From: Planctomycetota bacterium
GTDB lineage: Bacteria; Planctomycetota; Planctomycetia; Planctomycetales; Planctomycetaceae
Length of the DNA stretch: 64,000 nt
Direction of reading: 5' to 3'
NCBI GenBank assembly: GCA_022600195.1
Contig: JAHZKX010000003.1
Coordinates: 1-64,000 of the forward strand
The notes under the pieces are model-generated. The model saw nothing but the letters and a program-made list of their open reading frames with translations. It was not told the origin of the DNA and searched no databases. Positions 54,672 through 63,385 of the stretch are shown here, piece by piece. Position 1 is the first letter of the stretch. Every line of letters begins with the position of its first letter. Position numbers and translations under genes: made by a program.

Positions 54672-56132
54672 TCAAAAGACTTCTGCAATAGGTCGACCAC
54701 CGTCAGTAAAGTTGATTGGAAGACCACCCGGTTTTTCCAGTCGCGCCGTCGTGTCGATGCCAAGCTTGCGATAAATCGTCTCTGCATAATCGTAGGGAGT
54801 GTAAAGACCGTCGGTTACATCGCCTCCCTCTTTGTTAGTAGCGCCAATCACTTGTCCTCCTGGTACACCAGCACCGGCTAGAGCGACCGACATCGCGCGC
54901 CCCCAGTGATCACGTCCCCCCCATTTATTAACACGTGGCGTTCGCCCCATTTCAGTGATGAAACAAACCAGTGTGTCGTCAAGTAATCCACGTGCATCCA
55001 TGTCTTCGAGCAAGGCACTGAAGGAACGGTCGAGGCTGGGCATCATCACCGGGTGAGGTAATCCAAAACGTTCCTGATTACTCATTCCTTGTGGACCACG
55101 ACAGGGGCCGTTTTGATAAATACCCTCATGATGGTCCCAGTTCAGAAACACGCCATTGGGTTGTCCATAGCCGGGTCGGTTAACATGCTCTGGTGGCTGA
55201 ATGACTGTCACACTCACAAAACGCACCCCCGCCTCAATGAGCTTTCGCCCCAGCAAATAACAACAACCACGATGATCGCGTCCATAGCGATCGCGCATTT
55301 TTTCGCTTTCATTCGACAGATTGAGTGAGGCTTGCACCCTGGGGCTGGTCAACAGATCGACCGCATTCTCATAATAGGTTTGTAACGCCTCTGCAGATTC
55401 CGTCTTCGCGACGGCAGAACGATCCAATTTTGTAAGCAATTCGCGCCGCTGATGAAACCGCTCAGAGCTCAACTCCGGGCGCAATTGCAACGATTTCACT
55501 TTCCAGTCCGGGTCAGAAAGATTTTCACCCAGGTTCTTCGTGCCCAGTTTCCATGGCGCCCGGCTGGAGGGCAGGAAGCCGGTGCTGGTAACATGATTGG
55601 GCATATTGATTCCCGGACAGAAAATGTATCCCGGCAATTGTGGACAGTCTGTTCCAATTTGATGCGTGACGACCGACCCAATGTCGGGAAAGTCAAAAGC
55701 AGAATCGAATCGGTAGCCTTTAAAGAATTCCTGACACCCCTCCTTGTGACCAGCAACTCGCGCCGAGGTCATCGAACGTATCACTGATAACTTATCGGCC
55801 TGCTTCGCTGTCATCGGCATCAGCGATGAGAAATTGATGCCGGGTACGTTGGTCGCAATCGGTTGGTAAGGCGTGCGATGGTCAAATGGGGCCTCCGGTT
55901 TGGGATCCCAGGTATCCATCTGGCTGATCCCCCCCTCTTCGTAGACAACCAGCACCTGCTTTGCCCGTCCAGCTGCCCGTCTGCCTTCACCATTGGCCAT
56001 GGCTTCCAGTGCAAGCATTTCGGCCATACCACATCCCATCATGCCGGCCGAAACCGATTTCAGGAACCCGCGTCGGCCTGGATTGGATTGAGAATGGTTT
56101 GTCATGTGTGAAAGCATGAGTTGATTGATCAA
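54672..56132 (-). CDS. DUF1501 protein, Tat-exported
   Basis: The product is 486 residues from the first ATG; ATG codons 6 or 10 are also possible starts. A Tat signal follows (R20-R21-GFLKSVSAGMMG). DUF1501 marks are VYEEGGISQMDTWDPKPEAP, IRSMTSARVAGHKEG, and CFITEMGRTPRVNKWGGRDHWGRAM near the end. This subgroup has an E in place of the usual GGPS (EEGGIS) and a longer loop with HVNRPGYGQPNGVF. It is the third DUF1501 of the window and, like the second, has no PSCyt1 gene beside it. It converges with the ceramidase-like gene. Confidence 0.9.
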   Translation of the reverse strand: MINQLMLSHMTNHSQSNPGRRGFLKSVSAGMMGCGMAEMLALEAMANGEGRRAAGRAKQVLVVYEEGGISQMDTWDPKPEAPFDHRTPYQPIATNVPGINFSSLMPMTAKQADKLSVIRSMTSARVAGHKEGCQEFFKGYRFDSAFDFPDIGSVVTHQIGTDCPQLPGYIFCPGINMPNHVTSTGFLPSSRAPWKLGTKNLGENLSDPDWKVKSLQLRPELSSERFHQRRELLTKLDRSAVAKTESAEALQTYYENAVDLLTSPRVQASLNLSNESEKMRDRYGRDHRGCCYLLGRKLIEAGVRFVSVTVIQPPEHVNRPGYGQPNGVFLNWDHHEGIYQNGPCRGPQGMSNQERFGLPHPVMMPSLDRSFSALLEDMDARGLLDDTLVCFITEMGRTPRVNKWGGRDHWGRAMSVALAGAGVPGGQVIGATNKEGGDVTDGLYTPYDYAETIYRKLGIDTTARLEKPGGLPINFTDGGRPIAEVF

Positions 56133-56280
56133 GTCAGCTCCTCAGGATCTTCTTATAGCTGTTTTGCTTTCCCATTGAGAAACAATGAGCTTAGAGCATG
56201 CTCATAACTTTGATTATTGTACAGCAAATAAGCTATGACACAACACACATCCATAAGTATTGATACGTTAATCCCGGAAA

Positions 56281-57144
56281 CTAGTCATTACAATAGGTCA
56301 AAAAACCACGGATCGCAGCCAGATAGGCTTCCGGTTCGTCATCGGCAATGGAATGGGAACTGTTGGCAAAAATTTTCAAGTGTGCTCGTGGAATCTTCTC
56401 AGCCATGATTTCTGAATGGTTGGGAGGACAAACCCAGTCGTGCGCTCCCCCCATCACCAGGGTAGGACATCTGATTGAATGTAGCTGGTCAATAAAGTCA
56501 AACGTCCGCAGAAAACTGCTAAAACCATAATTGAGCTGCTCAAAGTTGCGGATGCCACGCGTCCAGCTCTGCTTAAGCTTCTCGATATCACATGTCGTTG
56601 AATACATTGGTCCCATCGCTTTATAGTACTCGTAAACTTGCTGCTGCGATTGAAAGCTGCCGTCCCACAGCCACTGACAAACGCGCTGCTGTTCTGAAGT
56701 GCCTCGTTCGCCAACGATGCGCTGAGCGTCTTCCAGAAAACGATAACTGGGTGCCGTTGCGACGAGCATCAGATTCGCCACGCGATCTGGATAACGAATG
56801 GCATAACCCAGCGCAACCATGCCGCCATACGAGGATCCGAGGACAGAAATCCTTTCGAGACCAAGGTACTCGCGCAGTGCATCCACATCATCTATGTTCT
56901 GGTCGAGTGTGTATGTCTCAGGGTCGACTCGGGCACTGCGTCCTGAACCGCGGTGATCAATATAGACCAATTGTGCCGTATCGCGTAGAGGTGCGGAATT
57001 GAGCTTAAAACTTGAGTGATCGCCACCAGGTCCACCGTGCAGCAGAAACAAAACTGGTCGCTCGACCATTTGATCAACGTTGGGTACCAGCCCCATGCCA
57101 TCAACATCGAAATAGATCTCGGCCCCATTAATTTTGGCTCGCAT
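56281..57144 (-). CDS. Alpha/beta hydrolase, proline iminopeptidase-like (S33)
   Basis: This 287-residue cytoplasmic protein has HGGPGGDHSSF (oxyanion loop, about 36-46), YIDHRGSGRS (61-70), the nucleophile elbow G103-S-S105-Y-G and a final catalytic histidine in FANSSHSIADDEP; the acid is probably the Asp in GGAHDWVCP. HGGPGG and DxRGxGxS are the S33 aminopeptidase signatures. Related enzymes cleave N-terminal proline or act as lactonases or epoxide hydrolases, so the substrate is not fixed. It has its own transcript; the flanking gaps of about 150 and 290 bases hold nothing else clear. Confidence 0.8.
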   Translation of the reverse strand: MRAKINGAEIYFDVDGMGLVPNVDQMVERPVLFLLHGGPGGDHSSFKLNSAPLRDTAQLVYIDHRGSGRSARVDPETYTLDQNIDDVDALREYLGLERISVLGSSYGGMVALGYAIRYPDRVANLMLVATAPSYRFLEDAQRIVGERGTSEQQRVCQWLWDGSFQSQQQVYEYYKAMGPMYSTTCDIEKLKQSWTRGIRNFEQLNYGFSSFLRTFDFIDQLHSIRCPTLVMGGAHDWVCPPNHSEIMAEKIPRAHLKIFANSSHSIADDEPEAYLAAIRGFLTYCND

Positions 57145-57431
57145 GAAGTGACTCCCTGTTCTATGACTTCCTAATAAAAACCGATGACCTACGAATCATT
57201 TCTTTCCCGATAGAATAAATAGTATGACCAGATTTCTTGTATGAGAACAGTCACATCATTTAGTTTCAGAAAGGATCAATGAACGTTGTTTCCGTCTGCA
57301 AAAATGGGATTTCAGGTCAAAGAATAAAAATTGAGTCAAGGGAATGAAAGTAGAAGACGTTCAACAATCGTTGCCATCGCTATCTGCTCGGAGTAAGATG
57401 AAAGAAAAATTCAATTCACAAGGGACTCTCC

Positions 57432-59075
57432 ATGCGAAATATCGCTACTTTCCTGATCGCTATCTGCCTGATTTACTTAACCTCTCATGCCTCTGCCGCA
57501 GAAAAAACCAACATCGTCTTCATCCTGGCTGATGACATGGGGTATTCAGATCTGGGATGCTATGGCGGAGAGATCGAAACACCGAACCTTAATAAGCTGG
57601 CTGCCGACGGACTGAGGTTCACTCAGTTTTACAACACGGCCCGTTGCTGGCCAACCCGGGCAGCGCTGATGACGGGCTTCTACGCACAACAAGTTCATCG
57701 CGACGTACTACCGGAATTGGGTGGCGGTAGTCGTGGCAAAAGACAATCGTGGGCACGACTGTTACCCGACTTTCTCAAACCACACGGATATCGCAGTTAT
57801 CACAGCGGCAAGTGGCATATCGATGGGAAAGTACTCGACGCAGGATTTGATCGTTCCTATGACACACGCAACCAGGGAAATTTCTTTACAGAGAAAGGTA
57901 ACCTGCTCGACGATGTGCGCATCAAACCAGCCAAGGATGAATCAGGATATTACACAACCATCGCCACAGCCGATCATGCAATCGAATGTTTGCAGGATCA
58001 TGCCGACAAGTACACCGACCGACCGTTCTTTCATTACATCGCCTTCATCGCACCACATTTCCCACTACACGCGCTTCCCGAAGATATCGCGCGCTACCGG
58101 GACAAATACCTAGATGGCTGGGATAAGATGCGCGAACAACGATTCGCGCGACAACAAAAAACAGGGCTGCTCAATACCACATTATCAAAACTCGAACCGG
58201 ATGTAGGACCCCCGTATCATTTTCCCGAAGCACTAAAGAAACTCGGTCCAGGCGAAGTTAATCGCCCGCTGCCATGGCAGGAACTTACCGATGAGCAACG
58301 CCGGTTTCAAGCGACAAAGATGGCGATTCATGCCGCCATGGTGGATCGAATGGATCGTGAAATCGGCCGTGTGATTAAACAACTCAAAGCGATGGACGCC
58401 TACGACAACACACTAATCTTCTTCGCTTCGGACAACGGAGCCAGCGCTGAGATCATGGTACGAAACGGCGGCCACGACCCCGAGGCCGCACCAGGTAGCG
58501 CTGCCACATACCTCTGTTTAGGACCGGGCTTTTCCAGTGCATGCAACACACCGTTTCGCCGTCACAAAACCTGGGTCCATGAAGGTGGTGCGAGCACACC
58601 GTTAGTGGTGCACTGGCCTGCCGGCATTAAGGAACGGGGTGCATTGCGAAAGACGCCAGCTCACATGATCGACATCGTGCCCACGATTCTGGATGTCGTC
58701 AACATCGAGAAACCAACGCATTGGGAAGGTAAGAAAATTCCGACGGCTCCCGGCCATAGCCTGGTCCCGGCGTTCAAGAAAGACGTCAAAGTGGATCGCG
58801 ACTTTCTGTGGTGGCTCCACGAAGGCAACCGCGCCATTCGCGTTGGCAACTGGAAGCTGGTAGCTGCAAAGGGTGATCCGTGGGAGTTGTACGACTTAAG
58901 CAATGATCGCGCCGAATCCAACAACCTGATTAAAAAACATCCAGACAAAGCAACAGAACTCGAAGCGATATGGAATCGGCAGCTGGAAGAAACCAATAAA
59001 CTGGCGGCAAAGACAGCTCAGAAAAATGCTCCCAAAAGACCAAAACGAAATGCGAAAAAGAAAAAACAGAATTAA
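57432..59075 (+). CDS. Exported arylsulfatase-type sulfatase
   Basis: The product is 547 residues: a signal peptide (1-22, ending ASAAE), then IVFILADDMGYSDLGCYGG with the metal Asp pair, and the modification motif C72-W-P-T-R in NTARCWPTRAALMTG, in which the cysteine becomes formylglycine. Further sites are YHSGKWHID and FFASDNGAS. The C-terminus is a long lysine-rich tail (PKRPKRNAKKKKQN). It needs a formylglycine-generating enzyme encoded elsewhere. The target is probably a sulfated polysaccharide, as usual for marine planctomycetes, but the sulfate position cannot be told. An AAGGGA site lies 8 bases before the ATG. Confidence 0.92.
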   Translation: MRNIATFLIAICLIYLTSHASAAEKTNIVFILADDMGYSDLGCYGGEIETPNLNKLAADGLRFTQFYNTARCWPTRAALMTGFYAQQVHRDVLPELGGGSRGKRQSWARLLPDFLKPHGYRSYHSGKWHIDGKVLDAGFDRSYDTRNQGNFFTEKGNLLDDVRIKPAKDESGYYTTIATADHAIECLQDHADKYTDRPFFHYIAFIAPHFPLHALPEDIARYRDKYLDGWDKMREQRFARQQKTGLLNTTLSKLEPDVGPPYHFPEALKKLGPGEVNRPLPWQELTDEQRRFQATKMAIHAAMVDRMDREIGRVIKQLKAMDAYDNTLIFFASDNGASAEIMVRNGGHDPEAAPGSAATYLCLGPGFSSACNTPFRRHKTWVHEGGASTPLVVHWPAGIKERGALRKTPAHMIDIVPTILDVVNIEKPTHWEGKKIPTAPGHSLVPAFKKDVKVDRDFLWWLHEGNRAIRVGNWKLVAAKGDPWELYDLSNDRAESNNLIKKHPDKATELEAIWNRQLEETNKLAAKTAQKNAPKRPKRNAKKKKQN

Positions 59076-59109
59076 TCAGGCACGAGAGATTCGAGGTCAA
59101 AAACCTGGT

Positions 59110-60198
59110 TCAACCTTCCTTCTTTGTCAATTTTTTGATCAGGAAATCGTAGAGATCCTCATAGGAGTCATCCTCGATATCGGGAGCTTTGACGATGCAC
59201 TCGATATTCAGTTTTCGCATCGCTTCCTGAAGCTTGAGCCCCAGTAGTGGATGATGAACCCAGATGGACTGGTTGGTCTCAATGGTCACTTTTGAATTCG
59301 GACGATTGTAGCTCATGTAAACCGGGGGATCATCCCTGGTCAGGTGAGTGATCGCGGAAGCTTCCTCAGCCAGCTTCACTACACGTGGAGTATCAACTGT
59401 CTCACTTTCCTGCATGGCGTAGAAATCGACAAGCGCAGAGTGAGGTGGCAGATCGGGAACACCAAACCATTTCCTGAAGACACGCATATCATAAGTGGAC
59501 TGCCCTCCTAATGTACCGGCGGCAAGAATGCGGGTAGACTGACGAGCAACCGGATCGTCACTGTTAGCATCCGCCCGATCATCATTGAAAGCGAGCCAGA
59601 GAGAAATCCCTGCACCGGCAGAACCGCCATAACAGACGATCTTCTTCGAGTCGATATTCCACTCGGCTGCTCTCGAACGAATCAACTGCAGACAGCGGGC
59701 GGAATCGTGCATCGCAATCGGATAGGGAAATTCTCCACCATTGGTCAGACGGTAGTTGATCGAAGCGAAAGAGATTCCCTCATTCAGAAATCGCTCGACG
59801 ATCGACTTACGGATGCCGCCTTTGTCGCCTCCCCTGAATCCACCACCATGAATGTAGATACAGAGAGGCGTGAGAGAGCCCTTCTCTTTCGATTTTGCCA
59901 GCCAAAGATCAAAAGCCTGTTGTTTATGGTCCCCGTACTGCACATTAGCATGAGACGGCGTGGTAGGTTTGTTACGTTTCTTCTGCTCATCCAAACGCTT
60001 GAGGCGTTTTTGATTGAACGTCACCGCCTCTTCCCGACTCAACACACCATCCCCATTCGTATCAGCTTTGGGATATCGTTTAAGAATTTCCTTCAGCCTG
60101 TCGTCTCGATTAGCACGTGGCTGTTGTGCGTTAAGGCTACCTGCGATAATGGCAACTGCAGAGAACACGGCGATTTGAATAGAATGTTTGAGGAACAT
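59110..60198 (-). CDS. Exported esterase/lipase with EF-hand
   Basis: The product is 362 residues: a signal peptide (1-24, ending LNAQ), a single EF-hand calcium loop (D46-TNGDGVLSREE, about 46-57) and then a BD-FAE/HSL-type alpha/beta hydrolase with HGGGF (117-121, oxyanion hole), GGSAGA (nucleophile S193) and a C-terminal histidine, probably WVHHPLLG. The EF-hand plus esterase fusion is common in planctomycetes. It probably deacetylates or de-esterifies polysaccharides, perhaps acting with the neighbouring convergent sulfatase, whose stop is 34 bases away. Confidence 0.85.
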   Translation of the reverse strand: MFLKHSIQIAVFSAVAIIAGSLNAQQPRANRDDRLKEILKRYPKADTNGDGVLSREEAVTFNQKRLKRLDEQKKRNKPTTPSHANVQYGDHKQQAFDLWLAKSKEKGSLTPLCIYIHGGGFRGGDKGGIRKSIVERFLNEGISFASINYRLTNGGEFPYPIAMHDSARCLQLIRSRAAEWNIDSKKIVCYGGSAGAGISLWLAFNDDRADANSDDPVARQSTRILAAGTLGGQSTYDMRVFRKWFGVPDLPPHSALVDFYAMQESETVDTPRVVKLAEEASAITHLTRDDPPVYMSYNRPNSKVTIETNQSIWVHHPLLGLKLQEAMRKLNIECIVKAPDIEDDSYEDLYDFLIKKLTKKEG

Positions 60199-60532
60199 AT
60201 TCTTCCGGACTTTCCAAAATTCATCGTTATAACGACGGATAAATGATTCGAAATCTGATAATCAAACTCTTCTGGACATCAAAAGTTTCGGCAAAAGAAT
60301 CACATTGACAAGTTTTATCTCTTGTTCAATTACAAACATCACCCGTCTATTTATCTACTACTCTCGTATAAAATTATAATAATTGACTCTTTTTCATATA
60401 TTTCAGATCAATTCGCAAAAAGAAGGTTATAGGGTTTTCCCTTGTTAAAGAATCCAGAGGCTGCAATGAACCTAACTCTTAGCCTCTTGTTCCATGCATT
60501 AAATTATCCAAAATTAAATTTTTGATTAATTT
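60199..60532. other. AT-rich intergenic region
   Basis: No gene is seen. A loose inverted repeat (AGAGGCT ... AGCCTCT, about 60459-60485, 18-base loop) is present without a T run. The right end leads into the candidate ECF promoter. Confidence 0.3.
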
Positions 60533-60559
60533 TGTCCCCCACTCTGTCAGTCGTTCGTC
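60533..60559 (+). promoter_or_regulatory. Candidate ECF-type promoter of the YciI/sigma operon
   Basis: TGTCCC (60533-60538), 17 bases, then CGTC (60556-60559) resembles the -35/-10 layout of ECF sigma promoters (TGTC-type -35, CGTC-type -10). It lies about 60 bases before the first YciI start. It could be recognised by the ECF42-like sigma factor of the same operon. Confidence 0.3.
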
Positions 60560-60618
60560 ATCATTGTGTACGATCAACTCGCATCTGCGAATTTCAAGTT
60601 TTAAGAAAGGACCCTACG

Positions 60619-60966
60619 ATGGCTAAGTTTATGTTCTTACAGCGTGGAGGCTGTGAAAGCCCTCCTGAAATGACACCCGAACAGATGGAAGCGGGAATGA
60701 AGGCCTGGATGGATTGGGTCAATAATGGCACAGAAGAAGGTTGGTTGCTTGACCCCGGCAGTCCACTGAGTGGCACCGGAGCCCTAGTCAAACCCGACTT
60801 GACTGTAATCGATGGCCCCTTCACAGAGTCGAAGGAGCTAGTGGGTGGCTACTCCATTGTTGAAGCCGCTGATCTGGCTGAGGCGTGTGAGTTGGCTAAG
60901 CAAACCATGAAGCTCGCGGGGGGCGGAAAGATCGAAGTTCGCGAATTCGCCGTATTTGATCAATGA
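60619..60966 (+). CDS. YciI/DGPF-domain protein 1
   Basis: ATG 60619 is chosen because AAGAAAGGA lies 7 bases upstream and MAKFMFLQRGG is the normal start of the family; the longer frame from 60532 is not supported. At 115 residues it is a single YCII-related (DGPF) alpha/beta domain with the name-giving motif in VIDGPFTESKELVGGYSIVEA. The biochemical role is unknown; some YciI proteins are dimeric enzymes with a conserved His/Asp. Such genes are regularly found with ECF42 sigma factors, as here, and may be their targets or partners. It is a paralogue of the next gene. Confidence 0.88.
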   Translation: MAKFMFLQRGGCESPPEMTPEQMEAGMKAWMDWVNNGTEEGWLLDPGSPLSGTGALVKPDLTVIDGPFTESKELVGGYSIVEAADLAEACELAKQTMKLAGGGKIEVREFAVFDQ

Positions 60967-61103
60967 TCAATAAAATTGATCCTCTTACGATTTTCCAGAC
61001 TTAAATCATCAATCTTTAATTTCGGACTGCGGTCTGAGCAGTCTCAGAAATAAACACACTTATAGGCCCCTGTGCGGAGCCCTTATAATTGGGAGTATTA
61101 AAA

Positions 61104-61457
61104 ATGCCGAAATACATGTTCGTTTATCGCGGCGGTCACGAGGATATGGAACACAGCTCGCCGGAACAAATGCAACAAGTGATGCAGATGTGGATGGATT
61201 GGATCCAGGGTGGCGTCGAAGCCGGCTGGATGGTTGACGGCGGTGATGCCTTGAAACCAGGCGGAGCTATTGTGAACTCGGATCTGTCTATCACCGATGG
61301 ACCATTCGCTGAATCGAAAGAGCTGGTAGGTGGTTATTCTATGGTGGAAGCACCCGATCTGGCTGCCGCCATCGAAATAGCCAAAGGCTCCCCGATGCCA
61401 AAATCGGGTGGCACAGTAGAAGTTCGTGAATTACCAAATCTCGGGAAGCAGGAATAA
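61104..61457 (+). CDS. YciI/DGPF-domain protein 2
   Basis: The start at ATG 61104 is supported by GGGAG 8 bases upstream and by MPKYMFVYRGG matching its paralogue. The product is 117 residues with ITDGPFAESKELVGGYSMVEA, almost the same DGPF block as the first copy, which points to a tandem duplication. Its stop overlaps the sigma factor start by one base (TAATG), so the two are translationally coupled. Function as for the first copy; no catalytic residue is proven. Confidence 0.88.
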   Translation: MPKYMFVYRGGHEDMEHSSPEQMQQVMQMWMDWIQGGVEAGWMVDGGDALKPGGAIVNSDLSITDGPFAESKELVGGYSMVEAPDLAAAIEIAKGSPMPKSGGTVEVRELPNLGKQE

Positions 61458-62707
61458 TGAAACCAGCGACCAACCAACTGGTCGAACACTTCTTTCGGCA
61501 CGAGTCAGCGAACTTGGTCGCTGTGCTGACTCGTGCCTTTGGCATTCGCCGGATTAATCTGGTCGAGGACATGGTTCAAGTTGCGATGCTGGAGGCAATG
61601 CATGCATGGAAACAACGCGGCGTCCCGGAAAACCCCGCAGCCTGGATTCACCGTGTTGCCAAAAATCGTATTCTGGATTATTTGCGTCGTGAAAAGACCT
61701 ATGAAAAAGCCATCACGTTATCTGGTCAATCAATCGACGAACAGGAATCGATTGTCGATCAATGGCTGGAGGAAGAACAGTTACCCGACAGCTTACTGAG
61801 AATGATATTCGTCTGCTGTCATCCGTCACTCGAACGAAAAACACAGATTGCACTGACACTGAAAACACTTTGCGGATTTGGTATTTCCGAAATCGCGCGA
61901 GGTCTTTTGCTTCCGAATGAGACTGTGAAGAAACGTATTCAACGCGCGAAGAATTCTCTGGCAGAATCAAACGTGCGGATCGAACTTCCCAGCGCCGATC
62001 AGTTAACGCAACGTCTAGACGTTGTACACGATGTGCTCTACTTGATGTTTAATGAAGGCTACAGCACTTCACATGGCACCGAACCGATCCGCGACGACAT
62101 CTGTGAAGAAGCAGCACGACTGTGTTATCTACTATGTGAGAGTCCCTTCTCAGCGCCGACAACGAAAGCATTGTTGGCACTGCTGTTGTTCCATGCCGCT
62201 CGATTTGATGCAAGAACCGATGAGGCCGGAACCATAATCTTGCTGGAAGACCAGGACCGCTCGAAGTGGGACCATCGCTTGATCTGTGCCGCTCAAAGCT
62301 GGTTGGCGAAGTCAAAATCCGATCAGCCTACGACGTTTCATCTGGAAGCGGCGATCGCGATGCAGCACTGTATCGCTCCCAGTGTTGAAGAGACAAATTG
62401 GGATACCATAGTCATCCTTTACAGTCGGTTGCTGCAGCTACGCGAGTCGCCAATTTACACATTGAATAGAGCGATCGCTGTGGGGCAGGCAGGACATACA
62501 CGCGAGGCCATGGCGCAATTGCAGTCGCTACAGAATCATGAGGAGATGAAACACTATCTGCTGCTGGATTGTGCCCTCGCCCGAATGTATGAGTTGGATG
62601 GTAATACAGCAAAAGCGATAGACTCTTACCTGATAGCGTTACCCAAGGCAGTCGCTCCGCACGAGAAGGAAGTACTGGAAAAAAAACTTCGCAAACTTAC
62701 CGAATAA
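61457..62707 (+). CDS. ECF42-type RNA polymerase sigma factor
   Basis: This 416-residue protein is more than twice the length of ordinary ECF factors. Sigma-2 region: LVEDMVQVAMLEAMHAWKQRG and the -10-binding helix PAAWIHRVAKNRILDYLRR. Sigma-4 region: LTLKTLCGFGISEIARGLLLPNETVKKRIQRAK (helix-turn-helix). Then comes the family-typical extension, beginning LDVVHDVLYLMFNEGYSTSHG and continuing with TPR-like helices to the end (ARMYELDGNTAKAIDSY). In group ECF42 this C-terminal domain is needed for activity and no anti-sigma gene is present; none is seen here either. AGGA lies 5 bases before the ATG. It is the last gene of the YciI operon. Confidence 0.9.
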   Translation: MKPATNQLVEHFFRHESANLVAVLTRAFGIRRINLVEDMVQVAMLEAMHAWKQRGVPENPAAWIHRVAKNRILDYLRREKTYEKAITLSGQSIDEQESIVDQWLEEEQLPDSLLRMIFVCCHPSLERKTQIALTLKTLCGFGISEIARGLLLPNETVKKRIQRAKNSLAESNVRIELPSADQLTQRLDVVHDVLYLMFNEGYSTSHGTEPIRDDICEEAARLCYLLCESPFSAPTTKALLALLLFHAARFDARTDEAGTIILLEDQDRSKWDHRLICAAQSWLAKSKSDQPTTFHLEAAIAMQHCIAPSVEETNWDTIVILYSRLLQLRESPIYTLNRAIAVGQAGHTREAMAQLQSLQNHEEMKHYLLLDCALARMYELDGNTAKAIDSYLIALPKAVAPHEKEVLEKKLRKLTE

Positions 62708-62939
62708 AGGTAGGACAATTCGATTCAATTTCCGCTTCATCCACTTACAGTTTCTTCCATGTTGTGAGATAGTTGATTACAACTTGTGAGAACATGCCCG
62801 ATAATTTGAAAATCTATCTAAGACTTGACAAGCCAACTCACGTATACGCACTATTGGGTAGTGCACACCAATTGAAACCCCAGGTTCTCCAGACAAGGAT
62901 CGGATTCTGGTTCTCCCTTCCTATTGCGAGAAGAATACA

Positions 62940-63248
62940 ATGCCAGCACCACTGAGAATTTTGATCTACACGATTGGACCGATCCTCGCCTTTTTTCTGT
63001 TCTGCGTATTGATCTCCTACATTAGTGCCCAACCACTCTCTCAGCTTCCCAAAACGGCAACTCCTCCCTTATGGGCACGTTCTTTTATCAAGAGTCAGGG
63101 CACAATCCACTATTTTAAACATGGAGTACCATCTGAGGAAATTATTTCATGTGTCATGATATCTGTCGCTTTATTGAGTGTCCTGTGGACGATCGCCATT
63201 ACCTATATTTTGAATGATAAAACAGGTGAAACAGAAGAAGAACAATGA
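62940..63248 (+). CDS. Small two-helix membrane protein, hypothetical
   Basis: This 102-residue protein has two clear membrane segments (about 7-29, LIYTIGPILAFFLFCVLISYI, and about 67-90, ISCVMISVALLSVLWTIAITYI), a short loop between them and a charged tail (DKTGETEEEQ). The codon pattern and hydrophobic layout look genuine, but no family is recognised and the ribosome site (GAGAAGA) is only fair. It stands between the sigma factor and the Tm-1-like gene. Confidence 0.5.
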   Translation: MPAPLRILIYTIGPILAFFLFCVLISYISAQPLSQLPKTATPPLWARSFIKSQGTIHYFKHGVPSEEIISCVMISVALLSVLWTIAITYILNDKTGETEEEQ

Positions 63249-63385
63249 GGAACTATTCTCTTAGAAGGTGCAGTACAACGTGTAAGTCTGGATCTCGCGT
63301 TTCCACCCGAATTTGAATAATTGAAAAAATATTACCAAAGAAACAGACTCGAATTCGACCACTGGCAAAGCAGGAAGGAACCAAA

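Noticed and set aside
62773-62955. 60-codon frame before the small membrane protein
   Set aside because: It overlaps the better supported frame at 62940 and has no domain-like pattern.
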